Below, one piece after another: positions 26,027 to 35,055 of a stretch of 64,000 nucleotides of DNA. Location: contig NZ_CP025113.1 in the NCBI RefSeq assembly GCF_002831585.1, forward strand, positions 4,355,001-4,419,000, given 5' to 3'. The notes beneath the pieces were generated by a model. That model had not been told where the DNA came from and ran no database searches. It was given only the letters and a program-made list of their open reading frames with translations. The translations under genes were made by a program, and so were the position numbers. Source of the stretch: Bradyrhizobium sp. SK17. Its GTDB lineage: Bacteria; Pseudomonadota; Alphaproteobacteria; Rhizobiales; Xanthobacteraceae. Within the stretch, counting starts at the first letter, position 1; the number at the start of each line of letters is the position of its first letter.

Positions 26027-26822
26027 TGCGAGCGCCGCCGTTCAATCTTGCAGGTCGCGTCGCCATCGTTACCGGCGGTGGCAGGGGATCGGCGCCGCCA
26101 TCGTGACGCGGCTCGCGCAAGCCGGCGCCACCGTGGCGGTCGCCAACCGGACGCCTGACGTGGCCGAGGCGCTGGCGCGCGAGTTGGTGGCGGATGGGCT
26201 TGCTGCGCATTGCGTTCCGTTCGACAGGCTCGATCGGGAGGGCTTGCGGGCGATGATCGACGGCGTCGCTGCCCAACACGGTCGGCTCGATATCGTCGTG
26301 CACAATGCCGGCGGCTGTCCATGGGCGTCGCTCGACGAGCTCGACGAGGCGAAGCTCGACGAGACGCTGACGCTGAATCTGACCGCCGGAATCTGGCTCG
26401 TGCAGGCGGCCATTCCGCATATGCGCGCCAATGGTTTTGGACGCGTTCTCGTGACTTCCTCGGTGTCCGCGCGCGTCGCGATGGGCGGTGGCGCGCATTA
26501 CTCGGCGGCGAAGGCCGGCATCAACGCATTCATCCGCGGCGCCGCGTTCGAGCTGGCGCGCGACGGCATCACGGTCAACGGCGTCGAGGCCGGCTTCATC
26601 GAGAAGCCCGGCCGCGGCACCATGAGCGCGCCGGAGAACAAGGCGAAGCTCGAACGCTTCATTCCGATGGGGCGGATGGGCAGCGCCGACGACATCGCCT
26701 GCGCGATGCTCTATCTCGCCTCCGTTGAGGCCAGATACGTCACCGGGCAAACCATCGTCGTCGACGGCGGCTCGACGCTGCCGGAGACCGGGTTTGCCGT
26801 CGAACGGCAGTGGGGACTGTAG
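26026..26822 (+). pseudogene. Short-chain dehydrogenase/reductase, frameshifted in the NAD(P)-binding motif
   Basis: Translation from ATG 26026 (overlapping the aminotransferase stop) gives MRAPPFNLAGRVAIVTGGGRG, the start of an SDR, then loses frame. The rest is open in another frame from 26088 (IGAAIVTRLAQAGATVAVANRT..., VVHNAGG, catalytic Tyr/Lys in HYSAAKAG, ending TGQTIVVDGGSTLPETG). Adding one C after 26087 would restore TGGGRGIGAA, the canonical glycine motif. So one base is missing here, in a GGGG run. It is either a real null mutation or a sequencing error; the rest of the ~265-residue enzyme looks intact and conserved. A GTG at 26103 could start a protein, but it would lack the cofactor-binding loop. 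Confidence 0.9.
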
Positions 26823-26875
26823 ATGAGCACGATCGCTTGTGATGACCGGTTGCCGCTGCTCAGGATCGTGATCTG

Positions 26876-27646
26876 ATGCCGCGGCTGGACGGAAAGACGG
26901 CGCTGGTGACAGGCGCAGCCACCGGGATCGGGCGGGCCACGGCGGCATTGCTGGCGTTGAGCGGCGCGCGCGTCGTGCTCTTTGGCCTCGGTGACGCAGA
27001 GCTCGACGCCGCGGCGGCCGCGTGCGGCGGGCAGGCGGTGCGTGGCGACGTTACGCGCGCGGACGATGTTGCCAAGGCGGTCGCCGCCTGCGGCGCGTGG
27101 CTCGACATCGTCGTCAACGCTGCCGGCCTGATCGTGCCGGACCAGCCCGCAAGCGTCTCCGACGAGGTCTGGGCCAGGACACTTGATGTCAACCTCACCG
27201 GCACGATGCGGGTCTGCCGCGCATCGCTGCCGCTGCTCAAGCAGCGCGGCGGCGCGATCGTCAACGTCGCCTCGGTGGCCGCGTTCAATGCCAGCCCGGA
27301 CAGCGCAAGCTACGCCGCCAGCAAGGCGGCGGTGGTCGCCTATACGCGCTCGCTGGCCTACGCGCACGGCGCCGACGGCATCCGCGCCAATGCCGTGGCT
27401 CCGGGCTGGGTGCGGACGCCGATGAGCGCCTATGAGATGCAATTGCTCGCGGACCAGAATGGCACCACGCCGGACGTCGAGTTTCGCAGCGTCGAACGGC
27501 GCATCGCGCTGGGCCGGATGGCGGAGCCCGCCGAGATCGCGGCGTGTTGCTTGTTCCTGGCTTCCGACGAGGCGTCGTTCGTGACGGGCGCGGTGCTGGT
27601 CGCCGACGGCGGCGGCCGCTCCCCGACGCAGAACCGCGCGGTCTAG
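26876..27646 (+). CDS. Short-chain dehydrogenase/reductase
   Basis: This 256-residue SDR has the cofactor motif TGAATGIG, NNAG-type VNAAG, catalytic Ser in VASVAAF, Tyr-x-x-x-Lys in YAASKAA, and the C-terminal ending FVTGAVLVADGG. It catalyses NAD(P)-dependent alcohol/ketone interconversion on an unknown substrate. AGGA lies ten bases before ATG 26876. It is the last gene of the rightward operon, 53 bp after the frameshifted SDR. Confidence 0.92.
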   Translation: MPRLDGKTALVTGAATGIGRATAALLALSGARVVLFGLGDAELDAAAAACGGQAVRGDVTRADDVAKAVAACGAWLDIVVNAAGLIVPDQPASVSDEVWARTLDVNLTGTMRVCRASLPLLKQRGGAIVNVASVAAFNASPDSASYAASKAAVVAYTRSLAYAHGADGIRANAVAPGWVRTPMSAYEMQLLADQNGTTPDVEFRSVERRIALGRMAEPAEIAACCLFLASDEASFVTGAVLVADGGGRSPTQNRAV

Positions 27647-27655
27647 CAGCACGTC

Positions 27656-27922
27656 TCAGAGATATTCGCGAAGCCTGGCGAGCTCGATCACGTGCTCGGG
27701 CGACAGCACGTCGGGGACGAGGGGCGGTTGCGCCGTGGTGCGGATCTCGTAGAGGTGTCGCGTCTTCTCAGGCTTCGCCATCAAATCCCGGATGCATTGG
27801 TCGAGCGTTGTGCTGACAACCATGTAGGGGATGCGGTCCTCGCGCCTCGCGTTGTTGAGCGAAGGCCATTTGTAAAGCGAGGCCGAGGCCTGGAAGTCCA
27901 CCTGGTGGGCGTGATCGGTCAT
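27656..27922 (-). CDS. Small conserved-looking protein of unknown function
   Basis: This 88-residue soluble protein (MTDHAHQVDFQASASLYKWP, then a middle with DQCIRDLMAKPEKTRHLYEIRT) has no signal peptide, membrane segment or motif I recognise. It is convergent with the SDR gene, ten bases apart, and divergent from dinB. The composition and codon pattern look like real coding sequence. Function unknown. Confidence 0.65.
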   Translation of the reverse strand: MTDHAHQVDFQASASLYKWPSLNNARREDRIPYMVVSTTLDQCIRDLMAKPEKTRHLYEIRTTAQPPLVPDVLSPEHVIELARLREYL

Positions 27923-28019
27923 TCCAGATATCTACCCGAAGACGCCTGCCTATCAAAACACCCGGGCCGCCGTGGTGGTTAACGGGGACACCATTCGGAG
28001 CCCCACGGCAAATTTCGGG

Positions 28020-28052
28020 TTGACCGGCGATTGTTGTGTTCCTATTTTGTTC
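28020..28052 (+). promoter_or_regulatory. dinB promoter with LexA (SOS) box
   Basis: A perfect alphaproteobacterial LexA site, GTTC-CTATTTT-GTTC, covers 28038-28052. It overlaps the -10 element TATTTT (28043-28048) of a promoter whose -35 is TTGACC (28020-28025) with a 17-base spacer. LexA bound here would block transcription of dinB until DNA damage. The site is 48 bp before the dinB start. Confidence 0.85.
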
Positions 28053-28099
28053 TGATTGAGGACGAAGGCGTTGACCACGTCGGGGATGAACGGATCGCG

Positions 28100-29347
28100 A
28101 TGGCAGACGCAGCCACCATCCTCCACGCCGACCTGGATGCCTTCTATGCATCGGTCGAGCAGCTGCTCGAGCCGTCGCTGCGGGGCAAGCCGATCGCCGT
28201 CGGTGGCGGGGTGGTGCTTGCGGCATCCTACGAAGCCAAGGCGTTCGGCGTTCACGGCGGCATGTCGGGACGGCAGGCGCGCGAGCTGTGTCCGCAACTG
28301 ATTTTTGTCGGCGGCCATTTCAGCGACTACCAGCGACTCGGCGATGCGGCGATTGCGGTGGTCGGCGATTTTACGCCGCTGGTCGAGCGCATCTCGATAG
28401 ACGAGGCGTTCGCGGACGTGGCCGGCTGTACCCATCTGTTCGGATCGCCCGCCGACATCGCCGCGAAGATCCGGCGCCGGGTGCGCAACGAACTCGGTCT
28501 TCCGATCTCGGTGGGCGTCGCACGCACCAAGCATCTGGCAAAGATCGCGTCGCAGGTCGCCAAGCCCGACGGGTTGGTCGTGGTTGATCCCGACGCCGAG
28601 CTGAGATTCCTCCACGATCTGCCGGTCGAGCTGATGTGGGGCGTGGGACCGGTGACCAGGACGCGGCTGGACGCGATCGGGGTCTCGACGATCGGTCAGC
28701 TCGCAAGATTGTCCGAGCGGTCGTTGACGCGGCTGCTCGGCCCGGCGGCGGGCGAGAAACTCGCGGCGCTGGCCTGGAACCGTGATCCGCGACAACTCAA
28801 GCCGCATCGGCGGGCGCGATCAGCCGGTGCGCAATCGGCGCTCGGCCGCAAGCCCGCGACCGAACGGATCATTCGGCCGACGCTGCTTCATCTCGCCGAC
28901 CGCGTCGCCACGCGGCTGCGCGCGAAATCCCGACCGGGACGTACCGTGACGGTCCGCGTTCGCTTCGCAGACCTGAAGTCGGTGACACGCTCGATGACGC
29001 TCGATGCCCCGGTGTTCGCGACGGTGATCATCGCCCGGCTCGCCGAGAATCTGGTGCGTGCTGCGCTCGCGGACCATCCGGGTGAGAAGATCATCTCGCT
29101 GCTCGCCATCTCGGTGTCGCATCTCGAGGAGCACTGGGACCTTGCGCTGGAGTTGCCGCTCGGACTCGCGGATGAAGCGCTCCGCCCCGGAAGCCCGCCG
29201 GGGATCGCCCGCTGGGCGGCCGATTGCGCGATCGACAAGATCCGCGATCGCTTCGGCTGGGACGCGATCGGATATGGCTCGGCGACGCTGGAAGCCGCAC
29301 GCTCGGTGCCCGACGATTTCCGCAAGCTTGCCGAGAAGGATCTCTAG
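28100..29347 (+). CDS. dinB: DNA polymerase IV (Y-family translesion polymerase)
   Basis: This 415-residue protein has the Y-family palm motifs LHADLDAFYASVEQ and ISIDEAFADV (catalytic acidic residues), LPISVGVARTKHLAKIASQVAKPDG, the helix-hairpin-helix region MWGVGPVTRTRL and a little-finger domain. It copies past damaged bases at low fidelity. ATG 28100 was chosen because an upstream in-frame TTG would begin translation inside the promoter. The LexA box just upstream shows SOS control. The ending with WDAIGYGSATL is common in rhizobial DinB proteins. Confidence 0.94.
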   Translation: MADAATILHADLDAFYASVEQLLEPSLRGKPIAVGGGVVLAASYEAKAFGVHGGMSGRQARELCPQLIFVGGHFSDYQRLGDAAIAVVGDFTPLVERISIDEAFADVAGCTHLFGSPADIAAKIRRRVRNELGLPISVGVARTKHLAKIASQVAKPDGLVVVDPDAELRFLHDLPVELMWGVGPVTRTRLDAIGVSTIGQLARLSERSLTRLLGPAAGEKLAALAWNRDPRQLKPHRRARSAGAQSALGRKPATERIIRPTLLHLADRVATRLRAKSRPGRTVTVRVRFADLKSVTRSMTLDAPVFATVIIARLAENLVRAALADHPGEKIISLLAISVSHLEEHWDLALELPLGLADEALRPGSPPGIARWAADCAIDKIRDRFGWDAIGYGSATLEAARSVPDDFRKLAEKDL

Positions 29348-29498
29348 GTCATGATGCGATCCATGGAATCGCATTACGATCTGATGTCTGGCTGGGTCAC
29401 TTGCGCGTGAATCGATTAAGAAATGGCAATCTGGAATCGCGGGCTTGTGAGTGGCCAGTTCGCGCACCCGGCCTATTCTGATGGTGCGGAGGGCAGCC

Positions 29499-29708
29499 AT
29501 GAAGTATAGCTCCGAACTGATCCAGACGATGCGCGATGCGTTGGAAGCGGTCATGGCAAGCGTCCCGGCCGATCAATCGGTGTTCGGTCTCAAGGCGGCG
29601 GTTGCCGAATACATCCTGCACGCCGCGGCGCATGGCCAGACGTCGTTCGACGGACTGGTGACCTCGGCATCCAATCAGCTGCAATCGATCATCTCGATGT
29701 TGACCTAG
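29499..29708 (+). CDS. Small protein of unknown function
   Basis: This 69-residue protein (MKYSSELIQTMRDALEAVM at its start) is mostly helical by eye, with no signal or membrane segment. It has a textbook ribosome site, GGAGG, six bases before ATG 29499, which is the main reason to accept it. It follows dinB by 150 bp and might share its transcript. No motif recognised. Confidence 0.7.
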   Translation: MKYSSELIQTMRDALEAVMASVPADQSVFGLKAAVAEYILHAAAHGQTSFDGLVTSASNQLQSIISMLT

Positions 29709-29772
29709 GGCCCGATCGACAAAGCGGGAAGTGACTTACCGAAAACCCTCATGATGATGCGTCAATCTCGCT

Positions 29773-30480
29773 TCATCGCGCTCGGGGCTGAGCGTTTCGT
29801 TCCCGGGACTGCCGGGTCGTTGCCCGGTCGTCCGGCCGAACCTCGAGCCCGGAGAGCCATCGCTCGTCGGGCGATGTCGCAGGCGGGCGATGGGCGGGCC
29901 GATCGGTCATGATCGTGCCCATGGCGCGCAGATCGTCGGGCGTCAGCCATGCGATCTCGTGAGCATGTGTCGTCACCATCTGGCCGATGATGCGTGGCGG
30001 CACGCCGAAACCGCTCGCGAAACGAGCCATCGCGATGGTCGCCTCTTCGGTCTGCGCGGTTTCATGACCGAACTTGTCCGATACGCCGTGGACGCCGATC
30101 GCGGCGTCGTAGCTGGCGAATTTCTCGTTTCCCGCGGCAAACACGATGAAGCAGGCGGAGGCACAGCGCGATCCGGCCGCGACCATGGTCGGCAGCTTCG
30201 CCCTGCGGATCAGGCCGGCCAGCTTGACTGCCTCGGCGAGGCTGCCGCCCGGCGAGTCGAGCCGCACTGCCGAGATCAGCCGGTCGCCGTCGTTGGCGGT
30301 CTTGATCAGCGCTTCGGCGGCCTCCGTATCGCCCGCAGCGACGTCGCCGCCGAGCGTAAGAATGGTGACGTCGTCCTTCAGGGTCACGATGCTCAGCTCG
30401 GCGGCCGCCGCGGCCGTGCCGACGAGCGCCGCTCCGAGCAGCGTCAGCATGGATGACAGCATCGCGACCGGCGATTTCAA
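29773..30480 (-). CDS. Periplasmic ClpP/crotonase-fold protein (COG3904-like)
   Basis: This 235-residue protein has a signal peptide (ending near AAAAAE), then a ClpP-like core: LGGDVAAGD, VRLDSPGGSL (75-80) and RCASACFIVFAAG with Ser108 in the position of the ClpP nucleophile, followed by IGVHGVSD with a possible catalytic His. It resembles predicted periplasmic proteins of COG3904. Whether it is an active protease is not shown by the sequence. It begins nine bases after gspD ends, so it is in the secretin operon and may process or monitor secreted proteins. The tail after residue 200 is low-complexity and Arg-rich. Confidence 0.82.
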   Translation of the reverse strand: MKSPVAMLSSMLTLLGAALVGTAAAAAELSIVTLKDDVTILTLGGDVAAGDTEAAEALIKTANDGDRLISAVRLDSPGGSLAEAVKLAGLIRRAKLPTMVAAGSRCASACFIVFAAGNEKFASYDAAIGVHGVSDKFGHETAQTEEATIAMARFASGFGVPPRIIGQMVTTHAHEIAWLTPDDLRAMGTIMTDRPAHRPPATSPDERWLSGLEVRPDDRATTRQSRERNAQPRAR

Positions 30481-30488
30481 TCTTCACC

Positions 30489-32855
30489 TCACTTGCGTGC
30501 GACCGGCGCCGGTGCCGCGGGCACCGTGCCGAAGCCGGAGGGGGCGCGCCGCATGCTGTCGAGGCGCTCGCGGAATTCCTCCGCAACGACCTGGGCGTCG
30601 TGCGGATTGCGCACGATCTTGGTGGTGACGAAGACGATGATCTCCGAGCGGGTCTTGCTGTCGTTCTTCTGGCTTAGCAGGTCGCCCAGATATTTGATCT
30701 CGTTGAGGCCCGGCAGTCCCGCCACCGTGCGCTCGTCGTCCTCCTTGATCAGGCCGCCGAGCAACGCGGTCTGGCCGCTGCTGGTGGCAATCGTCGAGTG
30801 GATGCGCCGCTGCGAGATGGTGGGCGTCAGGTTCTGGGCACTCGCGCCGGCGGGATTGACGACGTTGGAGACTTCCTGCTCGATCTCGAGCTCGATCGAG
30901 CCGTTCGGATGCACGTGCGGCAGGACCTTCAGGATGATGCCGGTGTTCTGCCGGCTGATGCTGCTCACCACGTTGAGCCCGGTGACGGTGCTGCCAGTCG
31001 AGATCGGTACCTGATCGCCGACCTCGAGGATCGCGGGCTCGTTGTCGGCGACCACCAGCGAGGGCGCCGAGAGTACCTTGACGGTCGTCAAGGTAGAGAG
31101 CGCGTTCAGGACCAGCTTGGGATTTGCCTCGGCGCCAAGCACGGCATTGAACCCGGGCAGCACGCGCGAGAGCAGGGCGGTTTGCGTCGCGGACTGTGCA
31201 GCGGCAAACAGGCCAACGGATCCCTTGTCCTGTCCGGCGCCGGCGTTGGCGCTGGTCAGGTAGGCCTGCACGCCATATTGCAGAGCGTTCGTCAGCGTGA
31301 CCTCGGCGACCATGGCGTCGACGGCGACTTGTAGCCGCGGCCGGTCGAGCTGCTCCAGCGCGCGCTCGATCACGACGTAATCCTCCTGGTTGGAGTAGAC
31401 CATGATCGCGTTGGTCGATTTGTCCGCGGTGATGCGGACATTCTGGAAGATGCCGCGCGGAAGGCTGCCCAGATTGGCTTGACCGGGTCCCGTCGTGTCC
31501 TGGTCATCGTCCTTGCGGTCGCCAAATCCGACCTGGGTCTTGTTCGCATTGCCTGAGCTGTCGGTACTGCCACCCGTCGTGGTGGTGCTGGTGCCTTGAG
31601 TGTTGTTATTGTTGTTGCTGCTGAACGTGCCGCTGCCGAGCGAATCGAGCCGCGACGTCGTTCCGTTCTGTCCGGGCGCGGTGGCGCTGGTCTGGTTGTC
31701 GCCGCCCGCTTGCGAGGAAGAGCGGCCGACGAACATCTCGTTGAGGATACGGGCAATGTTGCGGGCGTTGCCGAAGCGCAGGCTGTAGACGCGGACTGTG
31801 GTGCCGGTCGGGTCGGAGCGGTCGAGCCGCCGCACCCATTGGGTGGCGCGTTCCAGTATCTTGCTGTTCTTGCTCACCACCAGCACTGCGTTCATGCGCG
31901 TCACCGGCTGGAACTTGATGACGCCCTGGCCCTGACCGCCCTCGGCGGTATCGAACACCTTGTCGAGCTCGCGGATCATGGTCTCGGGCGCGGTCGATTT
32001 CAGCGGATAGAGCCCAACCGATTGGTTGCGCAGCCATTCCACGTCGAGCTCGCCGATCACGCCGACCGCGGCCTGGCGCTCGGAGGCGGTGCCCTGAATC
32101 AACAGCACATTGCGCGCCTGGTCGACGCGTACGGCACCGGGCCGCGACAGGAAGTTCTCCGCGGTCTTGGCGATTGTCGCAGCGGATACGTAGCGCAAGG
32201 GCACGATCGAAACGCCGTAACCGGGCTGTCCGGCGCCGAAGCCGGCGACGCCGGCACCGGCGGCTTCCGGCAGCGGCACGATCTTGATCAGATTGTTCTC
32301 CCGCACCACTGCGGCATTCATCATGCGCAACACGCTCTCGAAGAGCGGCAGCACGTCCTTGCGCGGGATCCTTTGCGCAGAAGCCAACGTGATCACACCC
32401 TGCACGCGCGGGTCGATGACGTAGTTGAATCCGAGGCCGTCGCCGATCACGGACTTCACCACCGTCGGGATGTCGGCGTTGTCGAAGTTCAGCTCGACGC
32501 CGCCGCCTTCGGCCATGACATCGCTGTCCACCGCAGTCGCCACGCGCGTCGCTGCGGTCGTGCCGACTTCGCGCGACGTCGGGTCCGGTGTTGGATTCTG
32601 ATCCGCGCCTGGAAACACCATGGGCTGTGCCGCACGCGCCGAAGCCGTCGCGCCGGACGTCCCGCCGAGGGGACCGGTCCAGCGCGCGCGCAGATCGGCA
32701 TCGCGGATCGGATCAGTGACCTGATCACGGCCCGGCAGATCGACGCTCTTGTCGATCATGCAGCCGCCCAGCAGGCCTCCGATCGTGAGCCACAGGCCAA
32801 CCATGACGGTGAGCGACACCGCGCGCGGGAGACGGGATGGTTCGGGAAGCTGCAC
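30489..32855 (-). CDS. gspD: Type II secretion system secretin GspD
   Basis: This outer-membrane secretin of ~788 residues forms the T2SS exit channel. Starting at GTG 32855, preceded by AGGGAG with good spacing, it has a lipoprotein signal ending in the lipobox LLGGC (Cys32); ATG 32924 is an alternative with a longer N terminus. The N0 domain (VELNFDNADIPTVVKSVIGDGLGFNYVIDPRVQG) and N1-N3 repeats follow, with an Asn/Ser/Thr/Gly-rich insert (SSNNNNNTQGTSTTTTGG) in the N3 loop. The secretin domain has VPISTGSTVTGLNV, GIILKVLPHVHPNGSIELEI and the late TALLGGLIKEDD. The lipobox suggests it may reach the outer membrane without a separate pilotin. It sits between the phosphatase-like gene and the COG3904-like gene in one leftward operon. 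Confidence 0.95.
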   Translation of the reverse strand: MQLPEPSRLPRAVSLTVMVGLWLTIGGLLGGCMIDKSVDLPGRDQVTDPIRDADLRARWTGPLGGTSGATASARAAQPMVFPGADQNPTPDPTSREVGTTAATRVATAVDSDVMAEGGGVELNFDNADIPTVVKSVIGDGLGFNYVIDPRVQGVITLASAQRIPRKDVLPLFESVLRMMNAAVVRENNLIKIVPLPEAAGAGVAGFGAGQPGYGVSIVPLRYVSAATIAKTAENFLSRPGAVRVDQARNVLLIQGTASERQAAVGVIGELDVEWLRNQSVGLYPLKSTAPETMIRELDKVFDTAEGGQGQGVIKFQPVTRMNAVLVVSKNSKILERATQWVRRLDRSDPTGTTVRVYSLRFGNARNIARILNEMFVGRSSSQAGGDNQTSATAPGQNGTTSRLDSLGSGTFSSNNNNNTQGTSTTTTGGSTDSSGNANKTQVGFGDRKDDDQDTTGPGQANLGSLPRGIFQNVRITADKSTNAIMVYSNQEDYVVIERALEQLDRPRLQVAVDAMVAEVTLTNALQYGVQAYLTSANAGAGQDKGSVGLFAAAQSATQTALLSRVLPGFNAVLGAEANPKLVLNALSTLTTVKVLSAPSLVVADNEPAILEVGDQVPISTGSTVTGLNVVSSISRQNTGIILKVLPHVHPNGSIELEIEQEVSNVVNPAGASAQNLTPTISQRRIHSTIATSSGQTALLGGLIKEDDERTVAGLPGLNEIKYLGDLLSQKNDSKTRSEIIVFVTTKIVRNPHDAQVVAEEFRERLDSMRRAPSGFGTVPAAPAPVARK

Positions 32856-32913
32856 GTATGTTCTCCCTCTGCGCGCGTCGCGGGGATGTGCCCGCGGCGC
32901 CGGCGGCTCTGTG

Positions 32914-35055
32914 TCAGTGTGCATCGCTCGCCGCCTTCCACGGACGAACGGCGGGCGCGAGACTGCTACCCGCAAGGTCCTCGACCGCGTTGATCAGCGC
33001 CTCGGCGCGGCCGACCAGGGCGCGGGCAGAGGCGGCATTGATCGATCGGTGCGCGAACGCTGTGCCGTCGAGCTGTGCGTTGATCTCGCGCGCCAAGGCG
33101 TCGCGTCTGTCGGTGATCGCCCCGATCGCATCGAGATAACGCTGATAACTGGTGTCGCCGGCCTGAATGGCCCCGGTTGCCAGCGCGAGGCTGTTGCGGC
33201 TGAGCTGACCGAGCGGATCGTTGAGGCTCTTGTAGGCGCGAGCCAGGCCCGCGTAGGCGTCGCGGCCACTCGCGAGTTCGGTCGGCAGGGCGTTGCTCTC
33301 GAGCATGTCCACCAGCACTACGCCATCGTGGACGTAGCGGTCGGTCAGGCCCACGAGCGCGAGCATCGTGGGGCGCAGGTCGGCATGATGCGAGGGGATT
33401 GCCGCCGTCTCGCCAAGGTGAGCGACGCCCGGACCCGCCATGCCGAACCAGCTGCCGGCAAGGACCTGCTGGATGTCGCCGCCTACCCAACTCACATCCG
33501 AATCGATCGCGATGCAGGCAGGCGGCGCGGCGCAATCGGCGCGGCTTGCCGACGCTCGGTAGATATAGGCGGGATCGCCAAACATGATCAGGTTTGGCGT
33601 GCGCGCGGGGCTCGCCGTGATCATGTGCATGAGCTGCATTTGCGCGCGGTCGGCGAGCATCGCCGCCAGCCGGTCGGTCCTGCCGGTCAGCGGATTGAGT
33701 GCGCTGAGCTTGCCGACATCTTGCGAAAACACGCGCGTCAGTGGATCGGTGGAAGCTGGATTGCCGTGGATGTAGAAGGGCGGGGCGCTACTACTTTGGA
33801 TGTCGAACGCCGTCACGTTGCGGCGCTCGGTCGCAAGCAACCGATCGAGGGCGGCGTCGATCGCGCCGATCGAGCGATAGCTGCACGGCTGCGTGCGGCC
33901 GTCGCATGCGGGCGGGCTCGGTGGCCCGCCGAAAAACCGGTCGTTGCCCGTGGGCACGACAATGAACAGCGTGTTGCCCGTGTTGATCCCGCTCACGGCG
34001 AGCCGTTCGATGAATGCCTTAAACGCTGCGTCGTCGTCGGCGAGCCTTGCGACGTGATCGCGCTCGCCGGGGCCGTAGGAGCGCCGGCGCGCGGCGGCAG
34101 CCGGAGGTTTGTGCGCGTCGCCAATTGCCACATAGACCACGGGCACGCCGGCCTCCAGCATCGCCGCGGCATAGCCGAGCGACTGCGTGGCGGTCGTCTC
34201 GGACGGACCGGGGAAGCCTGAATGGCCAGCGTCGTCGGCGATGACGTCGCCGCCGAGATCCGTTACCGGCCCGTTGGGCGAGATCACCGGCTGCACATGA
34301 CGGTCGCCGAACAGCGCAGCGAAGCCGGCGTAGCCGCCAGGCTCGTCAGGCAGCGGATCGGGCCGCGCATGCACGTTGCCGCATAGCAGGCTGCCGCGGG
34401 CGCAGTGGATGGCGATGCCGAGCAGATCCGCGCGCGCCTGCTTCGGATCGCCGGCCGCCGCGCGTGCATCCGATGCTCCGAGCACGGTCGCCACATCCGG
34501 GCCGAGTTGCTGTAACGTCAGGCCCGTGACTGCGAATGCGCCGACATCGCAGCCGGCACGGGTGAACGGCACCCACGGCGCCGGGGCCATCTTGCCGGTG
34601 TCGGCGAGCATCAGTGGCTTGCCGTCGCTGCCTGTGGCGGTCCAGTAGGCCAATGCGCCGGCAAATCCGATGCTGCCGTCGCCACGGAACGCGGCGCTGC
34701 TGTCGCCGATCGGCACGCCCATTCGGTCGCCAAACAAGCCGGTCAGGATCGTGAGGGTGTCGGGCGCCCTTTGCGCCAGCGGCGAGGTCTGATGGTTGCT
34801 GGCGATGATCCCGTCGCGCTGCAGGAAACTCCGCAAATGCGGCATCTGCTCGAGATCGGACGGCACATTCGGATTGTCGCGACGCAGATGCACGTTGTCG
34901 AGCTGGATGTGGACCACACGCGTAATTGTGCCACCGCGCGAATGCAGCTCGCACGCGGCCAGCGCCTGCCCCACCCCGACGCTGCACGCCAGGGCCAGGA
35001 GCACGGCGCCGAGCAGCAGCGGCGCGAGGCCGGCAGGGATGCAACTCGAACGCAT
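32914..35055 (-). CDS. Secreted protein of the alkaline phosphatase/sulfatase superfamily type
   Basis: This ~713-residue protein begins at ATG 35055 (AAAGG nine bases upstream) with a signal peptide ending near GQALAACE. The body has HIQLDNVHLRRDNPN near the start, SFLQRDGIIASNHQTSPLAQRAPDTLTILTG, several Asp/His clusters (DDAGHSGFP, IPSHHADLRPTMLALVGLTD) and a late helical region. The last motif resembles the metal-binding end of alkaline-phosphatase-superfamily enzymes, where SHHADLRPT and the early Asp are typical. It would act outside the cytoplasm. It is the first gene before gspD (58 bp gap), so it may be a substrate of the secretion system. The superfamily is my best reading; the reaction is unknown. 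Confidence 0.75.
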   Translation of the reverse strand: MRSSCIPAGLAPLLLGAVLLALACSVGVGQALAACELHSRGGTITRVVHIQLDNVHLRRDNPNVPSDLEQMPHLRSFLQRDGIIASNHQTSPLAQRAPDTLTILTGLFGDRMGVPIGDSSAAFRGDGSIGFAGALAYWTATGSDGKPLMLADTGKMAPAPWVPFTRAGCDVGAFAVTGLTLQQLGPDVATVLGASDARAAAGDPKQARADLLGIAIHCARGSLLCGNVHARPDPLPDEPGGYAGFAALFGDRHVQPVISPNGPVTDLGGDVIADDAGHSGFPGPSETTATQSLGYAAAMLEAGVPVVYVAIGDAHKPPAAAARRRSYGPGERDHVARLADDDAAFKAFIERLAVSGINTGNTLFIVVPTGNDRFFGGPPSPPACDGRTQPCSYRSIGAIDAALDRLLATERRNVTAFDIQSSSAPPFYIHGNPASTDPLTRVFSQDVGKLSALNPLTGRTDRLAAMLADRAQMQLMHMITASPARTPNLIMFGDPAYIYRASASRADCAAPPACIAIDSDVSWVGGDIQQVLAGSWFGMAGPGVAHLGETAAIPSHHADLRPTMLALVGLTDRYVHDGVVLVDMLESNALPTELASGRDAYAGLARAYKSLNDPLGQLSRNSLALATGAIQAGDTSYQRYLDAIGAITDRRDALAREINAQLDGTAFAHRSINAASARALVGRAEALINAVEDLAGSSLAPAVRPWKAASDAH

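Noticed and set aside
28031..28099. N-terminal extension of dinB from an upstream TTG
   Set aside because: The extension would be translated from within the promoter and LexA box; the family N terminus (HADLDAFYASVEQ) fits ATG 28100.
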